Of a stretch of DNA of 64,000 nucleotides, positions 8,587 to 19,159 are shown piece after piece. Every line of letters starts with the position of its first letter. Position 1 is the stretch's first letter. The stretch lies in the NCBI RefSeq assembly GCF_001401155.1, contig NZ_LJRO01000079.1, positions 20,249 through 84,248 on the forward strand. Direction: 5' to 3'. A program made the position numbers and the translations under genes. Source of the DNA: Pseudomonas tremae. Its GTDB lineage: Bacteria; Pseudomonadota; Gammaproteobacteria; Pseudomonadales; Pseudomonadaceae. Below the pieces are notes generated by a model that was not told the origin of the DNA, did not search any database, and saw nothing but the letters and a program-made list of their open reading frames with translations.

Positions 8587-9075
8587 TTGAAACATTTCAC
8601 TCCCGAAAATTTCGATTCCACGCTGATCGGCTTGTTGGTCGGACGTACCAATGCGCTCAAAGACCGCGCGCTCGACAAATACCTGCTGCCTTATGACGTG
8701 ACGTTTGCGCAGTTCAAGGTGTTGATCATCATTGCTCAGTTCGCCACTGACACGCCGGTGGAGTTGTGTCGGCACCTGTCGCTGGACAGTGGCTCGATGA
8801 CGCGCATGCTGGATCGTCTGGAGCAGAAAGAACTGATCGTGCGGACGCGTTCGGCGACGGATCGTCGTCAGGTTCGCCTTGCGCTGACCGAGCAGGGGCA
8901 AAAGCTCTCCGACCTGTTGCCACAGATCGGTGCCGATGCCATGAACGAGATCTTCGCCACGCTCGACGCGGAGGAGGTTGCGACCCTGCAGCGGATCCTC
9001 ACCAAAGTGCTGGTGGCCGCTGATGACCACATCACTCTCACTCGTTTGAGCTTCAATCCCAAAGCCAAAAGCTGA
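8587..9075 (+). CDS. MarR-family repressor of the efflux operon
   Basis: 162 residues from a TTG start at 8587 (MKHFTPENF), chosen because AAGG lies about 6 nt before it and no later ATG keeps the full fold. It has the MarR/EmrR layout: helices for dimerisation, a winged helix with LSLDSGSMTRMLDRLEQKELI (residues ~65-85), and the wing signature RSATDRRQVRLALTEQG. It is followed by EmrA- and EmrB-type genes, and its promoter carries two identical palindromes, so it probably represses itself and the pump until a ligand binds. Confidence 0.88.
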   Translation: MKHFTPENFDSTLIGLLVGRTNALKDRALDKYLLPYDVTFAQFKVLIIIAQFATDTPVELCRHLSLDSGSMTRMLDRLEQKELIVRTRSATDRRQVRLALTEQGQKLSDLLPQIGADAMNEIFATLDAEEVATLQRILTKVLVAADDHITLTRLSFNPKAKS

Positions 9076-9174
9076 ACGGCACGACAGGGCGAGCACGCGC
9101 AAGCCTGTTCGCAGCCACAGCCCTGACCGGGCGCTGGCCACTGTCACGCCGTCGCTGACTACAAGGTAATCGTC

Positions 9175-10383
9175 ATGGCTACTGCCGCCACCGAAAACAC
9201 ATCAGAATCGTCGCAAGAGAAAGATGCGCATCCTGGCAAGCGCAAGTTCCTGTTGATCGGGCTTGCAATCATTGTCGTGCTTTGCGGGCTGGGCATCTGG
9301 GCCTGGTACGAGGTCTATGGACAATGGAGCGAAGAGACCGACGACGCCTACGTGAACGGTAACGTGGTCGAAATCACACCGCTGGTGACCGGCACCGTTA
9401 TCAGTATTGGTGCCGATGATGGCGATCTTGTGCGCGAAGGGCAGGTTTTGCTCAAGTTCGACCCTAGTGATGCCCAGGTCTCACTGCAAAGCGCCGAGGC
9501 CAACCTGGGCAAGGTGGTGCGTCAGGTGCGTGGTCTGTACAGCAACGTCGATGGCATGAAAGCCCAGATGGCCGCGCAACGTGCCGCCGTGCAGACCGCT
9601 CAGGACAACTACAACCGTCGCCGCAGTCTGGCAGCGGGCGGCGCGATTTCTCAGGAAGAACTGTCCCACGCCAGAGACAGCCTGACCAGCGCGCAAAGTG
9701 CGTTGAACAACCTTCAGCAGCAGTTGAGCACCAGTGTGGCTCTGGTCGATGACACGGTTGTTTCTTCGCATCCCGATGTGAAGGCTGCTGCAGCCCAGTT
9801 GCGCCAGGCCTTTCTGGCCAATGAGCGTTCGACGCTGGTGGCGCCAGTGACCGGTTATGTGGCCAAGCGGTCTGTGCAGTTGGGGCAACGCATCCAGCCG
9901 GGCACCGCGACGATGGCAGTCATCCCGCTGGATCAGTTGTGGATCGACGCCAACTTCAAGGAAACCCAGCTGGGCAAGATGCGTATCGGTCAGCCGGTGG
10001 AAATAAGCTCTGACCTGTACGGCAGCGATGTGAAGTACAGCGGCACCATCGACAGCCTGGGCGCAGGCACCGGCAGTGCCTTCGCGCTGTTGCCCGCACA
10101 AAACGCAACCGGTAACTGGATCAAGATCGTCCAGCGCGTACCGGTGCGGGTGCATATTAACCCTGAAGAGCTGGTGCAGCACCCGCTGCGCATCGGTCTG
10201 TCGACTACCGTCGAGGTCAATCTGCACGATCAGAGCGGCCCGGTGCTGGCGCAACAGCCGCGTAAACAAGCGGCTTTCAGCACCCAGGTGTATGCCGAGC
10301 AACTGGCCGACGCCGACGCGCTGATCACTCGTCTGATTCATGAGAACAGTGCTTCCGGCGGCAAGAACTCCGCGCAGCGCTGA
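9175..10383 (+). CDS. HlyD/EmrA-family periplasmic adaptor
   Basis: 402 residues. One N-terminal membrane helix (about residues 27-48) is followed by the ETDDAYVNGN signature of EmrA-type adaptors, a split lipoyl domain, a coiled-coil hairpin (about 100-200) and a C-terminal beta-barrel (QLWIDANFKETQL). It would link an inner-membrane MFS exporter to an outer-membrane channel. AAGG precedes the ATG. It is the second gene of the marR-adaptor-exporter operon; the exporter starts 63 bp downstream. The substrate is unknown. No outer-membrane channel gene is present. Confidence 0.9.
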   Translation: MATAATENTSESSQEKDAHPGKRKFLLIGLAIIVVLCGLGIWAWYEVYGQWSEETDDAYVNGNVVEITPLVTGTVISIGADDGDLVREGQVLLKFDPSDAQVSLQSAEANLGKVVRQVRGLYSNVDGMKAQMAAQRAAVQTAQDNYNRRRSLAAGGAISQEELSHARDSLTSAQSALNNLQQQLSTSVALVDDTVVSSHPDVKAAAAQLRQAFLANERSTLVAPVTGYVAKRSVQLGQRIQPGTATMAVIPLDQLWIDANFKETQLGKMRIGQPVEISSDLYGSDVKYSGTIDSLGAGTGSAFALLPAQNATGNWIKIVQRVPVRVHINPEELVQHPLRIGLSTTVEVNLHDQSGPVLAQQPRKQAAFSTQVYAEQLADADALITRLIHENSASGGKNSAQR

Positions 10384-10446
10384 ACCGCCAATCCGTGAAC
10401 TCCGGCCGGCTGGCCGGGGAGACGCACTTGCTTCCAGGGATTCGCG

Positions 10447-11985
10447 ATGAGCAACAACGCCCCCGCTTCTTTTACGCCGCCGAGCCTGTTGATGTGTACC
10501 ATCGGCTTGTCGCTGGCGACCTTCATGCAGGTGCTCGACACCACCATTGCCAACGTGGCGCTGCCGACCATCGCAGGCAACCTCGGGGTCAGCTCGGAGC
10601 AGAGCACCTGGGTCATCACCTCGTTTGCTGTCAGCAACGCAATCGCACTGCCGCTGACCGGCTGGCTGAGCCGTCGGTTTGGTGAGGTCAAACTGTTTCT
10701 GTGGGCCACCATCCTGTTCGTGATCGCGTCGTTCCTGTGCGGTATTTCCCAGTCGATGCCTGAACTGGTAGGTTTTCGCGCGTTACAGGGCATCGTGGCC
10801 GGGCCGCTGTATCCGATGAGCCAGACACTGCTGATCGCGGTATACCCACCTGCGAAGAGGGGGATGGCATTGGCGTTGCTGGCGATGGTGACGGTGGTTG
10901 CGCCAATCGCCGGGCCGATTCTGGGCGGCTGGATTACCGACAGTTACAGCTGGCCGTGGATCTTCTTCATCAATATCCCGATCGGCCTGTTCGCTGTGAT
11001 AGTGGTGCGTACGCAAATGGCCAAAAGACCGGTCAGCACAGCCCGCCAGCCACTCGATTATATCGGCTTGCTGGCGTTGATCGTGGGCGTCGGTGCGTTG
11101 CAGGTCATCCTCGACAAGGGCAATGACCTGGACTGGTTCGAATCGAATTTCATCCTGTGTGGTTCATTGATTTCCGTGGTCGCGCTGACGTTCTTCGTGA
11201 TCTGGGAAATGACCGACAAGCACCCCATCGTCAACCTGAGGCTGTTTGCCTACCGCAACTTTCGCATCGGTACGCTGGTGATGATCGGTGGCTATTCCGG
11301 TTTCTTCGGCATCAACCTGATATTGCCGCAGTGGCTGCAGACCCAAATGGGCTACACCGCTACCTGGGCCGGATTGGCGGTGGCACCGATCGGCATCCTG
11401 CCGGTGCTGATGTCACCCTTTGTCGGCAAGTACGCGCACAAATTCGACCTGCGCTTGCTGGCAGGGCTGGCGTTTCTGGCGATGGGGCTGAGTTGCTTCA
11501 TGCGTGCAGGCTTTAATACCGACGTGGATTTTGAACACGTGGCGATGGTGCAGCTGTTCATGGGCATCGGTGTGGCACTGTTCTTCATGCCGACCCTGAC
11601 CATCATGCTGTCCGATTTACCGCCTGATCAGATCGCCGATGGCTCGGGGCTGGCGACGTTTCTGCGGACTCTGGGCGGAAGCTTCGCAGCCTCTCTGACC
11701 ACCTGGATCTGGATCCGTCGCGCCAACCAGCACCATGCCTACCTGAGTGAAAATATCAGCACTTTCGACCCGGCCACCCGCCACGCCCTCGACAGCCTGG
11801 GCGGCGCCAGCCCGCAGGCCTATGCGCAACTGGAACGGACTCTCAATGCGCAGGCTTACATGATGTCCACGGTGGATTACTTCTACCTGTTGGGCTGGAT
11901 CTTTGCCGGTCTTATGCTGCTGGTCTGGCTGGCCAAGCCACCGTTCGCCGCCAAGGCCGGACCCGCGACTGCGGGAGGGCACTAG
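10447..11985 (+). CDS. EmrB/QacA-family (DHA2) drug exporter
   Basis: 512 residues with about 14 hydrophobic segments. The first shows the DHA2 motif LDTTIANVALPTI, and residues 50-65 give STWVITSFAVSNA. Antiporter motif C-like GPILGGWI lies near residue 160. It pairs with the EmrA-type adaptor directly upstream and would export drugs or hydrophobic acids with proton exchange. It ends the operon. The ~150 bp after it, up to lpxH, hold nothing I recognise. Confidence 0.92.
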   Translation: MSNNAPASFTPPSLLMCTIGLSLATFMQVLDTTIANVALPTIAGNLGVSSEQSTWVITSFAVSNAIALPLTGWLSRRFGEVKLFLWATILFVIASFLCGISQSMPELVGFRALQGIVAGPLYPMSQTLLIAVYPPAKRGMALALLAMVTVVAPIAGPILGGWITDSYSWPWIFFINIPIGLFAVIVVRTQMAKRPVSTARQPLDYIGLLALIVGVGALQVILDKGNDLDWFESNFILCGSLISVVALTFFVIWEMTDKHPIVNLRLFAYRNFRIGTLVMIGGYSGFFGINLILPQWLQTQMGYTATWAGLAVAPIGILPVLMSPFVGKYAHKFDLRLLAGLAFLAMGLSCFMRAGFNTDVDFEHVAMVQLFMGIGVALFFMPTLTIMLSDLPPDQIADGSGLATFLRTLGGSFAASLTTWIWIRRANQHHAYLSENISTFDPATRHALDSLGGASPQAYAQLERTLNAQAYMMSTVDYFYLLGWIFAGLMLLVWLAKPPFAAKAGPATAGGH

Positions 11986-12138
11986 TTTTTTATGCGTTAC
12001 GTGCAGCCGCTGCCAAAGAAGTGCTTTTCGACCACGATGGTACTGGCGACGCAGAACCGCCGTGTGACGCAGAGCGTGACGAAAGGCGCTGCAACGCGGG
12101 GCTTGGGAGCGAGAACCTGAGCCGAGCACCAATCCACC

Positions 12139-12885
12139 TCAGTTCAGCAGCGCAACCGTCTCGGGCACAAAATCGAATGAGCTGAGGTTCATGCCCTGTT
12201 CATCGACCTGCAGCACCCAGCCCTGACGGTCCCAGTCACCCAGCACGATGCGTTTGGCGGCCTGGTCGCCGATCTGCAATTTATGAATTGCCGGGCGGTG
12301 GGTATGCCCATGTATCAGAGTGCGCACGCCAAACTGTTGCATGATCCTCGGCACCTCGTCCGGGGTCACGTCAACGATATCGTTGGCTTTCATGCTGGTT
12401 TTGGCGCGGCTTTCGTTACGCAGCTTGCGCGCCAGCTTGTGGCGAGTACCCAGCGGCAAATGGCGCAATATGAACAGCGTCAGCGGATGGCGCAGGTAGC
12501 GGCGCATCCGGATGTAACCTTCGTCGCGAGTGCACAGGCTGTCGCCGTGCATCAACAGCACCGGCTCGCCGTTCAACTGCACAACACTGGGATCGCTCAG
12601 CAGGGTGCAACCCGCTGCCTTGCAGAACCCCTTGCCGATCATGAAGTCACGGTTGCCATGCATCAGAAAAATTCGTGTGCCGCTGTCGCTCAAGTCGCGC
12701 AGGGCCTTGCATATTGAAATCTGAAACGGCGACATTGCATCGTCACCGATCCAGACTTCAAAAAAATCCCCAAGTATGTACAGCGCCTCGGCAGTGTGGG
12801 CGCGGTCAGCAAGGAGATCCAGAAACGCCCGGGTAATGTCCGGGCGCTCCTGTTCAAGATGCAGATCGGAGATCAGCAGTATCAC
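12139..12885 (-). CDS. lpxH: UDP-2,3-diacylglucosamine hydrolase
   Basis: 248 residues. LpxH makes lipid X from UDP-2,3-diacylglucosamine in lipid A synthesis at the inner-membrane face. Calcineurin-type metallophosphatase motifs are visible: LISDLHL (residues 4-10), [13 protein letters not shown] (about 38-50), [10 protein letters not shown] and [10 protein letters not shown]. The ATG overlaps the ppiB stop (ATGA), so the two genes are probably one operon. Confidence 0.95.
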   Translation of the reverse strand: MILLISDLHLEQERPDITRAFLDLLADRAHTAEALYILGDFFEVWIGDDAMSPFQISICKALRDLSDSGTRIFLMHGNRDFMIGKGFCKAAGCTLLSDPSVVQLNGEPVLLMHGDSLCTRDEGYIRMRRYLRHPLTLFILRHLPLGTRHKLARKLRNESRAKTSMKANDIVDVTPDEVPRIMQQFGVRTLIHGHTHRPAIHKLQIGDQAAKRIVLGDWDRQGWVLQVDEQGMNLSSFDFVPETVALLN

Positions 12886-13385
12886 TCAACGATCTCGGCT
12901 TTCTCGATGATCACGTCATCGGTCGGAACGTCCTGGTGACCGTCTTTGTTGCCGGTGGAGACGCCTTTGATCTTGTCGACAACTTCTGTGCCTTCGATCA
13001 CTTCGGCGAAAACAGCGTAACCCCAGCCCTGATTGGTCTTGGCGCTGTGGTTCAGGAAGGCGTTGTCAGCCACGTTGATGAAGAACTGCGCAGAGGCCGA
13101 ATGCGGCTCCATGGTGCGGGCCATGGCGACGGTGTACTTCTTGTTCGGCAGGCCGTTGTCGGCTTCGTTCTGGATGCTTGGGCGCTTGTCTTTCTTTTCT
13201 TTCATGCCAGGCTCGAAACCGCCACCCTGAATCATGAAATTGCCGATCACGCGGTGAAAAACGGTGTTTTCGTAGTGGCCAGCGTTAACGTACTCGAGGA
13301 AGTTGGCTACGGTCAGTGGCGCCTTTTCTGCGTTCAGTTGCAGAACGATGTCGCCGTGGTTGGTGGTCAGCTTTACTTTGGACAT
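12882..13385 (-). CDS. ppiB: Peptidyl-prolyl cis-trans isomerase B (cyclophilin)
   Basis: 167 residues, cytoplasmic cyclophilin without a signal peptide. Active-site motifs are visible: [13 protein letters not shown] (Arg and Phe/Gln of the cyclophilin site), [18 protein letters not shown] and a [12 protein letters not shown] core. It speeds prolyl isomerisation during folding. lpxH follows with a 4-nt overlap. The start region faces glnS across 207 bp. Confidence 0.96.
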   Translation of the reverse strand: MSKVKLTTNHGDIVLQLNAEKAPLTVANFLEYVNAGHYENTVFHRVIGNFMIQGGGFEPGMKEKKDKRPSIQNEADNGLPNKKYTVAMARTMEPHSASAQFFINVADNAFLNHSAKTNQGWGYAVFAEVIEGTEVVDKIKGVSTGNKDGHQDVPTDDVIIEKAEIVE

Positions 13386-13592
13386 TTGGAAAGTCGCTCT
13401 CTAGTCATGTATGAATGGGCACATTATGACCCTGACGCGCAGTTTACAGACGAGGTTACATTTTTCAGCGCTTTTGCAGCTTTTATGCCGTCAGATACGC
13501 AGTCTGTTGTCAGGGACTTGACAGCTTCGGCTATGATAAGCGCTTTGATTTAGTCGGCCTACCCTGGCCGCGCACGTATGCCCAAGGATCTT

Positions 13593-15287
13593 ATGAGCAA
13601 GCCCACTCCAGAACCCGCTGCCAATTCAAAGGCAGGCCCCGCCGTACCGACCAATTTCCTGCGTCCGATCGTGCAGGCCGACCTGGATTCGGGCAAGCAC
13701 AGCAAAATCGTGACGCGCTTTCCGCCGGAGCCCAATGGTTACCTGCACATTGGCCATGCCAAGTCGATCTGCGTGAATTTCGGTCTGGCACAGGAGTTCG
13801 GTGGCGATACGCACCTGCGTTTTGACGACACCAACCCGGCCAAGGAAGACCAGGAATACATCGACGCCATCATGAGTGACGTCAAGTGGCTAGGTTTCGA
13901 GTGGGCCGGCGAAGTGCGCTACGCCTCGCAGTATTTCGATCAACTGCACGACTGGGCGGTCGAGCTGATCAAGTCCGGCAAGGCCTATGTCGATGATCTG
14001 ACCCCTGAGCAGGCTCGCGAATACCGCGGCACTCTGACCGAGCCAGGCAAGAACAGCCCGTTCCGCGAGCGCAGCGTCGAAGAAAACATCGACCTGTTCG
14101 CGCGCATGAAAGCTGGGGAATTCGAAGACGGTGCTCGTGTATTGCGCGCCAAAATCGACATGGCCTCGCCAAACATGAACCTGCGCGACCCGATCATCTA
14201 CCGCATTCGTCATGCGCATCACCACCAGACCGGTGACAAGTGGTGCATCTATCCGATCTATGACTTCACCCACGGTCAGTCGGATGCCCTTGAAGGGATC
14301 ACCCATTCGATCTGCACCCTGGAGTTCGAAAGCCATCGTCCGCTGTATGACTGGTTCCTCGATAACCTGCCGGTGCCGTGCAAGCCGCGTCAGTACGAAT
14401 TCTCGCGTCTGAACCTGAACTACACCATCACCAGCAAGCGCAAGCTCAAGCAACTGGTCGACGAGAAACACGTCAATGGCTGGGATGATCCTCGCATGTC
14501 GACGTTGTCGGGCTTCCGTCGTCGTGGTTACACGCCGAAGTCGATTCGCAACTTCTGCGAAATGATCGGCACCAACCGCTCCGACGGCGTGGTCGATTTC
14601 GGCATGCTCGAGTTCAGCATCCGTGATGACCTGGACCACAGCGCCCCGCGCGCCATGTGCGTGTTGCGACCGCTAAAGGTCGTGATCACCAACTACCCGG
14701 AAGGTCAGGTCGAGAAGCTGGCGCTACCGCGTCACCCGAAAGAAGATCTGGGCATGCGCGAGCTGCCGTTTTCCCGGGAGATCTACATTGATCGCGACGA
14801 TTACATGGAAGAGCCACCTAAAGGCTACAAGCGCCTCGAGCCCAATGGTGAAGTGCGTTTGCGCGGCAGCTATGTGATTCGTGCCGACGAGGCAATCAAG
14901 GACGCTGACGGCAACATCGTCGAGCTGCGTTGCTCCTACGACCCTGACACCCTGGGCAAGAACCCCGAAGGCCGCAAGGTCAAGGGCGTGGTTCACTGGG
15001 TGCCAGCGGCAGAGAGCGTTGAATGCGAAGTGCGTCTGTACGATCGCCTGTTCCGTTCCCCGAACCCGGAAAAAGCCGAAGACGGGGCGAGCTTTCTGGA
15101 CAACATCAATCCGGATTCCCTGCAAGTACTGACCGGTTGTCGTGCCGAGCCTTCACTTGGGCAAGCGCAACCGGAAGACCGTTTCCAGTTTGAACGCGAG
15201 GGTTATTTTTGCGCGGACATCAAGGACTCGAAGCCTGGTCGACCTGTCTTCAACCGCACGGTGACGTTGCGGGATTCCTGGACCTGA
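13593..15287 (+). CDS. glnS: Glutaminyl-tRNA synthetase
   Basis: 564 residues from the ATG at 13593 (MSKPTPEPA), preceded by AAGGA at 5 nt; an upstream ATG at 13578 has no such site. Class I signature [15 protein letters not shown] lies near residue 50, and the KMSKS equivalent is TSKRKLK. The C-terminal beta-barrels recognise the tRNA-Gln anticodon. cysS starts 24 bp downstream on the same strand, the usual Pseudomonas order. Confidence 0.97.
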   Translation: MSKPTPEPAANSKAGPAVPTNFLRPIVQADLDSGKHSKIVTRFPPEPNGYLHIGHAKSICVNFGLAQEFGGDTHLRFDDTNPAKEDQEYIDAIMSDVKWLGFEWAGEVRYASQYFDQLHDWAVELIKSGKAYVDDLTPEQAREYRGTLTEPGKNSPFRERSVEENIDLFARMKAGEFEDGARVLRAKIDMASPNMNLRDPIIYRIRHAHHHQTGDKWCIYPIYDFTHGQSDALEGITHSICTLEFESHRPLYDWFLDNLPVPCKPRQYEFSRLNLNYTITSKRKLKQLVDEKHVNGWDDPRMSTLSGFRRRGYTPKSIRNFCEMIGTNRSDGVVDFGMLEFSIRDDLDHSAPRAMCVLRPLKVVITNYPEGQVEKLALPRHPKEDLGMRELPFSREIYIDRDDYMEEPPKGYKRLEPNGEVRLRGSYVIRADEAIKDADGNIVELRCSYDPDTLGKNPEGRKVKGVVHWVPAAESVECEVRLYDRLFRSPNPEKAEDGASFLDNINPDSLQVLTGCRAEPSLGQAQPEDRFQFEREGYFCADIKDSKPGRPVFNRTVTLRDSWT

Positions 15288-15311
15288 TGCTGTACGTTTG
15301 AGGGGGAGCCA

Positions 15312-16694
15312 GTGCTTTCTATCTACAACACGCTCACCAAGAGCAAAGAAGTTTTCAAACCGCTGGATGGCAACAAGGTACGCATGTATGTCTGCGGGAT
15401 GACCGTGTATGACTACTGCCACCTGGGCCACGGACGCAGCATGGTTGCGTTCGATCTGGTCACCCGCTGGTTGCGTTTCAGCGGTTATGAGCTGACCTAT
15501 GTACGCAACATCACCGACATTGACGACAAGATCATCAATCGTGCGCGTGATAACGGTGAGTCTTTCGATGCCCTGACGGCGCGCATGATCGATGCGATGC
15601 ATGAGGACGAGGCGCGCCTCAACATCCTCAAGCCGGACATGGAACCGCGTGCCACCGACCATATTCCCGGCATGCACGCCATGATCCAGACCCTGATCGA
15701 CAAGGGCTATGCCTACGCGCCGGGTAACGGCGACGTGTATTACAGGGTTGGCAAGTTTCAGGGTTACGGCAAGCTGTCGCGCAAAAAGATCGAAGACCTG
15801 CGCATCGGTGCGCGTATCGAAGTGGACGAGTCCAAGGAAGATCCTCTGGACTTCGTGCTCTGGAAAGGCGTCAAGCCCGGCGAGCCTAGCTGGGAATCGC
15901 CATGGGGCGCCGGGCGTCCGGGCTGGCATATCGAATGCTCGGTGATGTCGACATGCTGCCTGGGGGACACCTTTGACATTCATGGCGGCGGCAGCGACCT
16001 CGAGTTTCCGCACCATGAAAACGAAATCGCCCAGAGTGAAGCGGCTACCGGCAAGCCTTACGCCAATGCCTGGTTGCACTGCGGCATGATTCGTATCAAT
16101 GGCGAGAAGATGTCCAAGTCCTTGAACAACTTCTTCACCATTCGCGACGTGCTGGAGAAGTATCACCCGGAGGTGGTGCGCTACCTGCTGGTGTCGAGCC
16201 ATTACCGCAGCGCGATCAACTATTCCGAAGACAGTCTGCGTGAATCTAAAGCAGCGCTGGAGCGCTTCTATCACGCGCTCAGGGGCTTGCCGGTAGCCGC
16301 CCCTGCGGGTGGCGAGGCGTTCGTCGAGCGTTTCAGTACTGCCATGAACGATGACTTTGGTACGCCTGAAGCCTGTGCAGTGCTGTTCGAGATGGTCCGC
16401 GAGATCAACCGCCTGCGCGAATCCGATGTGCCTGCAGCAGCGGGTCTTGCAGCGCGTTTGAAGCAACTCGCCAGCGTGCTGGGGGTCTTGCAACTGGAAG
16501 CCGACGACTTTTTGCGTGCCGGTGCAGAAGGGCGTGTCGATGCGGCAGAAGTAGAGGCGCTGATTCAGGCGCGTCTGGCGGCGCGTGCGGCAAAGGACTG
16601 GGCTGAATCTGATCGAATCCGCGACCAGATCACCGCCATGGGCGTGCTGCTGGAAGATGGCAAGGGCGGCACGACCTGGCGTCTGGCGGACTGA
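15312..16694 (+). CDS. cysS: Cysteinyl-tRNA synthetase
   Basis: 460 residues from a GTG start (TTG/GTG-type, [12 protein letters not shown]) with GGGGGA just upstream. Motifs: [18 protein letters not shown] (zinc Cys and HIGH-like site), ECSVMSTC and [15 protein letters not shown] (zinc ligands of the Cys-binding site), and the KMSKS loop in [10 protein letters not shown]. It is monomeric in related bacteria and charges tRNA-Cys. It probably forms an operon with glnS. Confidence 0.97.
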   Translation: MLSIYNTLTKSKEVFKPLDGNKVRMYVCGMTVYDYCHLGHGRSMVAFDLVTRWLRFSGYELTYVRNITDIDDKIINRARDNGESFDALTARMIDAMHEDEARLNILKPDMEPRATDHIPGMHAMIQTLIDKGYAYAPGNGDVYYRVGKFQGYGKLSRKKIEDLRIGARIEVDESKEDPLDFVLWKGVKPGEPSWESPWGAGRPGWHIECSVMSTCCLGDTFDIHGGGSDLEFPHHENEIAQSEAATGKPYANAWLHCGMIRINGEKMSKSLNNFFTIRDVLEKYHPEVVRYLLVSSHYRSAINYSEDSLRESKAALERFYHALRGLPVAAPAGGEAFVERFSTAMNDDFGTPEACAVLFEMVREINRLRESDVPAAAGLAARLKQLASVLGVLQLEADDFLRAGAEGRVDAAEVEALIQARLAARAAKDWAESDRIRDQITAMGVLLEDGKGGTTWRLAD

Positions 16695-16830
16695 TCAAGG
16701 CAGGCCGAGCCCGGAAAGGAGCTCAGCCTGCCGGGTAATAATTTATCCTCGGTCTTACAACTCCCACGCTCAGCGCTGTACACAAGTCCTGAACTGCCTG
16801 AACTATAGGAATTTCAGGCTTCTGCGCGGC

Positions 16831-16920
16831 GTGGGAGCGAACTTGTCCGCGAAAACGGTAGTTCAGCGATGTATTTTTGGAGGATGTAGCGGCTTTTTCG
16901 TGGACAAGTCCCGCTCCCAC
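16831..16920. repeat. REP pair (REPIN)
   Basis: GTGGGAGCGAACTTGTCCGC at 16831-16850 and an inverted, slightly diverged copy ending CCGCTCCCAC at 16920 form the two arms, with about 40 bp between. This is the usual inverted REP arrangement of pseudomonads. It fills much of the 302-bp gap after cysS; nothing else is recognised there. Confidence 0.85.
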
Positions 16921-16996
16921 AAAAGCCCTCTTTTCGCTGTCCTCCATATTTTTGTGTGTTTTGTATGACGCAAAACATTGGCACGAGCGCCAAAAA

Positions 16997-18850
16997 CTAA
17001 ACGATCCGCTGTTCACGCAACCGCTTGTACAGCGTATTGCGACTGACTCCCAGACGTTTGGCCAACTGTGAAATGTTCCCGCCTGCCGCCTGAAACAGTT
17101 GGCCGAGGTCTTGCGTCGAGTGAAGGCGCACGGCGGATTCCTGGGTACTGGTCAGGTCACTGCATTCTTCATCCGCTCGTGCATCAAGCAGAAAGTCTTC
17201 TGGCAAATGTTCGGCACTGATCGGCTGCTCGTCCGCCAGCGCAAGTGCGACCTGAATCACGCTGTTGAGCTGGCGCAGGTTGCCCGGCCAGGGGTGGCGC
17301 TCAAACAGCTCGAGGACATCTCTGGAAAAACCCGCCCGCTGATGCGGCTCTCGGTGTCGTTCCCAGATACGCTGGATCAACGCCTGTTGATCGGTGCGTT
17401 CGCGCAAGGGCGGCAGCTCGATGCTCAGGCCGCTTATCCGGTAATACAGATCCTGACGAAAGTGCCCCGCCAGTACCTGTTCGCGCAGGCTGCGATTGGT
17501 GGCAGAAATCAGTCTGACGTCAACCGGATACAACTCGCTGCTGCCCAACGGCTGAACACAGCGTTCCTGCAACACGCGCAGCAGACGCGCTTGCACCGAC
17601 AGAGGCATGTCGCCGACTTCATCGAGAAACAGCGTGCCTTTGTCGGCCTTGCGAATCAGCCCGATGCTGCCTTTCTGATTGGCGCCGGTGAACGCGCCTC
17701 GCTCGTAGCCAAACAGCTCGGCCTCGACCAACTCAGCCGGAATGGCCGCGCAGTTGACGGCGATCAACGGCTGGCTGGCCCTTGAGCCTGCCTGATGCAG
17801 CGCTTTGACGAAGACTTCCTTGCCGACCCCGGTTTCGCCATGGATCAGCAGCGGGATGTCTTTTTCCTGCAGGCGCAGGGCTTGAAACACGGCTTTCTCG
17901 ACTTTTGCATCACCCAGGCTGATCGCCTCGAGGTCCAGGCTTCTTGGCGCAACAGGCGCCTGAGCTTGCTGAACGCTATGCAGTTTGAGCGGCTTGCGGG
18001 ATGGGCGCTTGAGCAAACATTGAAAACGATTGTTGCCAAATGCATGCAGCGCGAACGGCCGAGCTTCTGTTTCGCTGAGCAGTTGCAGAATAGGGCACTT
18101 GAACAGCGTTTCGATATTGACCCCTGACAGCCTGGCGCCCAGCAAATTGTCAGCGCGACGATTGGCACAGAGAATCCGGCCGCTTTCATCGAAGATCAGC
18201 AGGCCCGCCCACTGACTGTCGAGATTGTTCAGGCCGGTGTTGAAAATCAACTGGAAATGGGTGTCGCGAAACTGATCGAGGATCAGACGGTTTTCCACTG
18301 ACTGGCTCATCATCTTGACCATGCCCAGTGTATGCGAGGGCGGCAGGAAGCTGTCGCTGGATACATCCAGCACGGCAATGATTCTGCGTTCGGCATCGAA
18401 GATCGGTGACGCAGATCCAGTCATGAAGCGATTGGCTTTTAGAAAGTGTTCGTCAGGTTCTATATGGATAGCCTGCTCGCAGGCAAGTACGGTGCCGATC
18501 GCGTTGGTGCCCGTGCCGCGTTCGCTCCAGCTGGCGCCAGCCATGAACCCTTGGGTCTGCGAGGGTTCGACGAAGCGCTGAGTGCCCCATGACTTGAGCA
18601 ATTGACCTTGGGCGTCTGCCAGCAGGATCAGGCAGTTGGAGTTGCTGAGGATGTTTTCATAGACCGGCAGCACCTCTTGATGGGTGGTTTGCACCAAAGC
18701 GTGATGGCGCTCCAGCAGGCGTGAAACATCAGCGCCCGGCAGTTGGCCGAACGATGGGCGCGTCTGATGGCTGAGACCGAAGTCCAGACAGCGGGTCCAT
18801 GAATCCTGAATGATGATGTCGTGGGCAATCGAAGCGCTGGATTGAGACAT
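16997..18850 (-). CDS. AcoR-like sigma-54-dependent activator
   Basis: 617 residues. The N-terminal part (about 1-290) is a GAF/PAS-type sensor region with the AcoR-like stretch SWSERGTGTNAIG. The central AAA+ domain has Walker A GETGVGKE, the sigma-54 contact loop GAFTGA, and Walker B LFLDEVGD. The C-terminus is a Fis-type helix-turn-helix (GGNISQLAKRLGVSRNTLYKRL, given here only as residues ~590-612). Such proteins bind upstream enhancers and remodel sigma-54 polymerase. It is divergent from an ABC-importer operon whose upstream region has a sigma-54 promoter and a TGTTCA array, so that operon is the likely target. Confidence 0.9.
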   Translation of the reverse strand: MSQSSASIAHDIIIQDSWTRCLDFGLSHQTRPSFGQLPGADVSRLLERHHALVQTTHQEVLPVYENILSNSNCLILLADAQGQLLKSWGTQRFVEPSQTQGFMAGASWSERGTGTNAIGTVLACEQAIHIEPDEHFLKANRFMTGSASPIFDAERRIIAVLDVSSDSFLPPSHTLGMVKMMSQSVENRLILDQFRDTHFQLIFNTGLNNLDSQWAGLLIFDESGRILCANRRADNLLGARLSGVNIETLFKCPILQLLSETEARPFALHAFGNNRFQCLLKRPSRKPLKLHSVQQAQAPVAPRSLDLEAISLGDAKVEKAVFQALRLQEKDIPLLIHGETGVGKEVFVKALHQAGSRASQPLIAVNCAAIPAELVEAELFGYERGAFTGANQKGSIGLIRKADKGTLFLDEVGDMPLSVQARLLRVLQERCVQPLGSSELYPVDVRLISATNRSLREQVLAGHFRQDLYYRISGLSIELPPLRERTDQQALIQRIWERHREPHQRAGFSRDVLELFERHPWPGNLRQLNSVIQVALALADEQPISAEHLPEDFLLDARADEECSDLTSTQESAVRLHSTQDLGQLFQAAGGNISQLAKRLGVSRNTLYKRLREQRIV

Positions 18851-18934
18851 GAGGATGCCTGCGAATATGACGTGTTGTTTTTGTTTTTAGTCCCGTCAGC
18901 GTGACCATCCTTGCCCGCAACGTTCGTCCAGTGT

Positions 18935-19033
18935 CGTTCAGAACTGTTCAAAGTCAATGTTCATTTTGTTCAGTTGTTCATTATTTACTGTTCATTTTTG
19001 TTCAGCTACGAAGTTGCTTTCACGCCGTGAACA
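18935..19033 (+). promoter_or_regulatory. TGTTCA repeat array, candidate enhancer for the sigma-54 activator
   Basis: TGTTCA occurs at 18945, 18958, 18967, 18975, 18989 and 18999, with one inverted copy, TGAACA, at 19028-19033 and a CGTTCA at 18935. The cluster lies 60-150 bp upstream of the sigma-54 promoter, the usual distance for an activator's binding sites. Function is inferred. Confidence 0.6.
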
Positions 19034-19089
19034 TCCCGTAAATACGGGTGATCGCTCTGTTTCGCGCCTCGGAGGGAGAGTTGCTGACC

Positions 19090-19105
19090 TGGCACGAATG
19101 TCGCT
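19090..19105 (+). promoter_or_regulatory. Sigma-54 promoter of the ABC-importer operon
   Basis: TGGCACG, 4 bp, TCGCT matches the -24/-12 consensus (TGGCACG-N4-TTGCW) with one mismatch. The expected start site is about 45 bp before the first gene. Confidence 0.75.
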
Positions 19106-19159
19106 ATCTGCAATCAGTCACGCATTCACCCTTACAAAAAAACAACAAAAGGGCACGCC

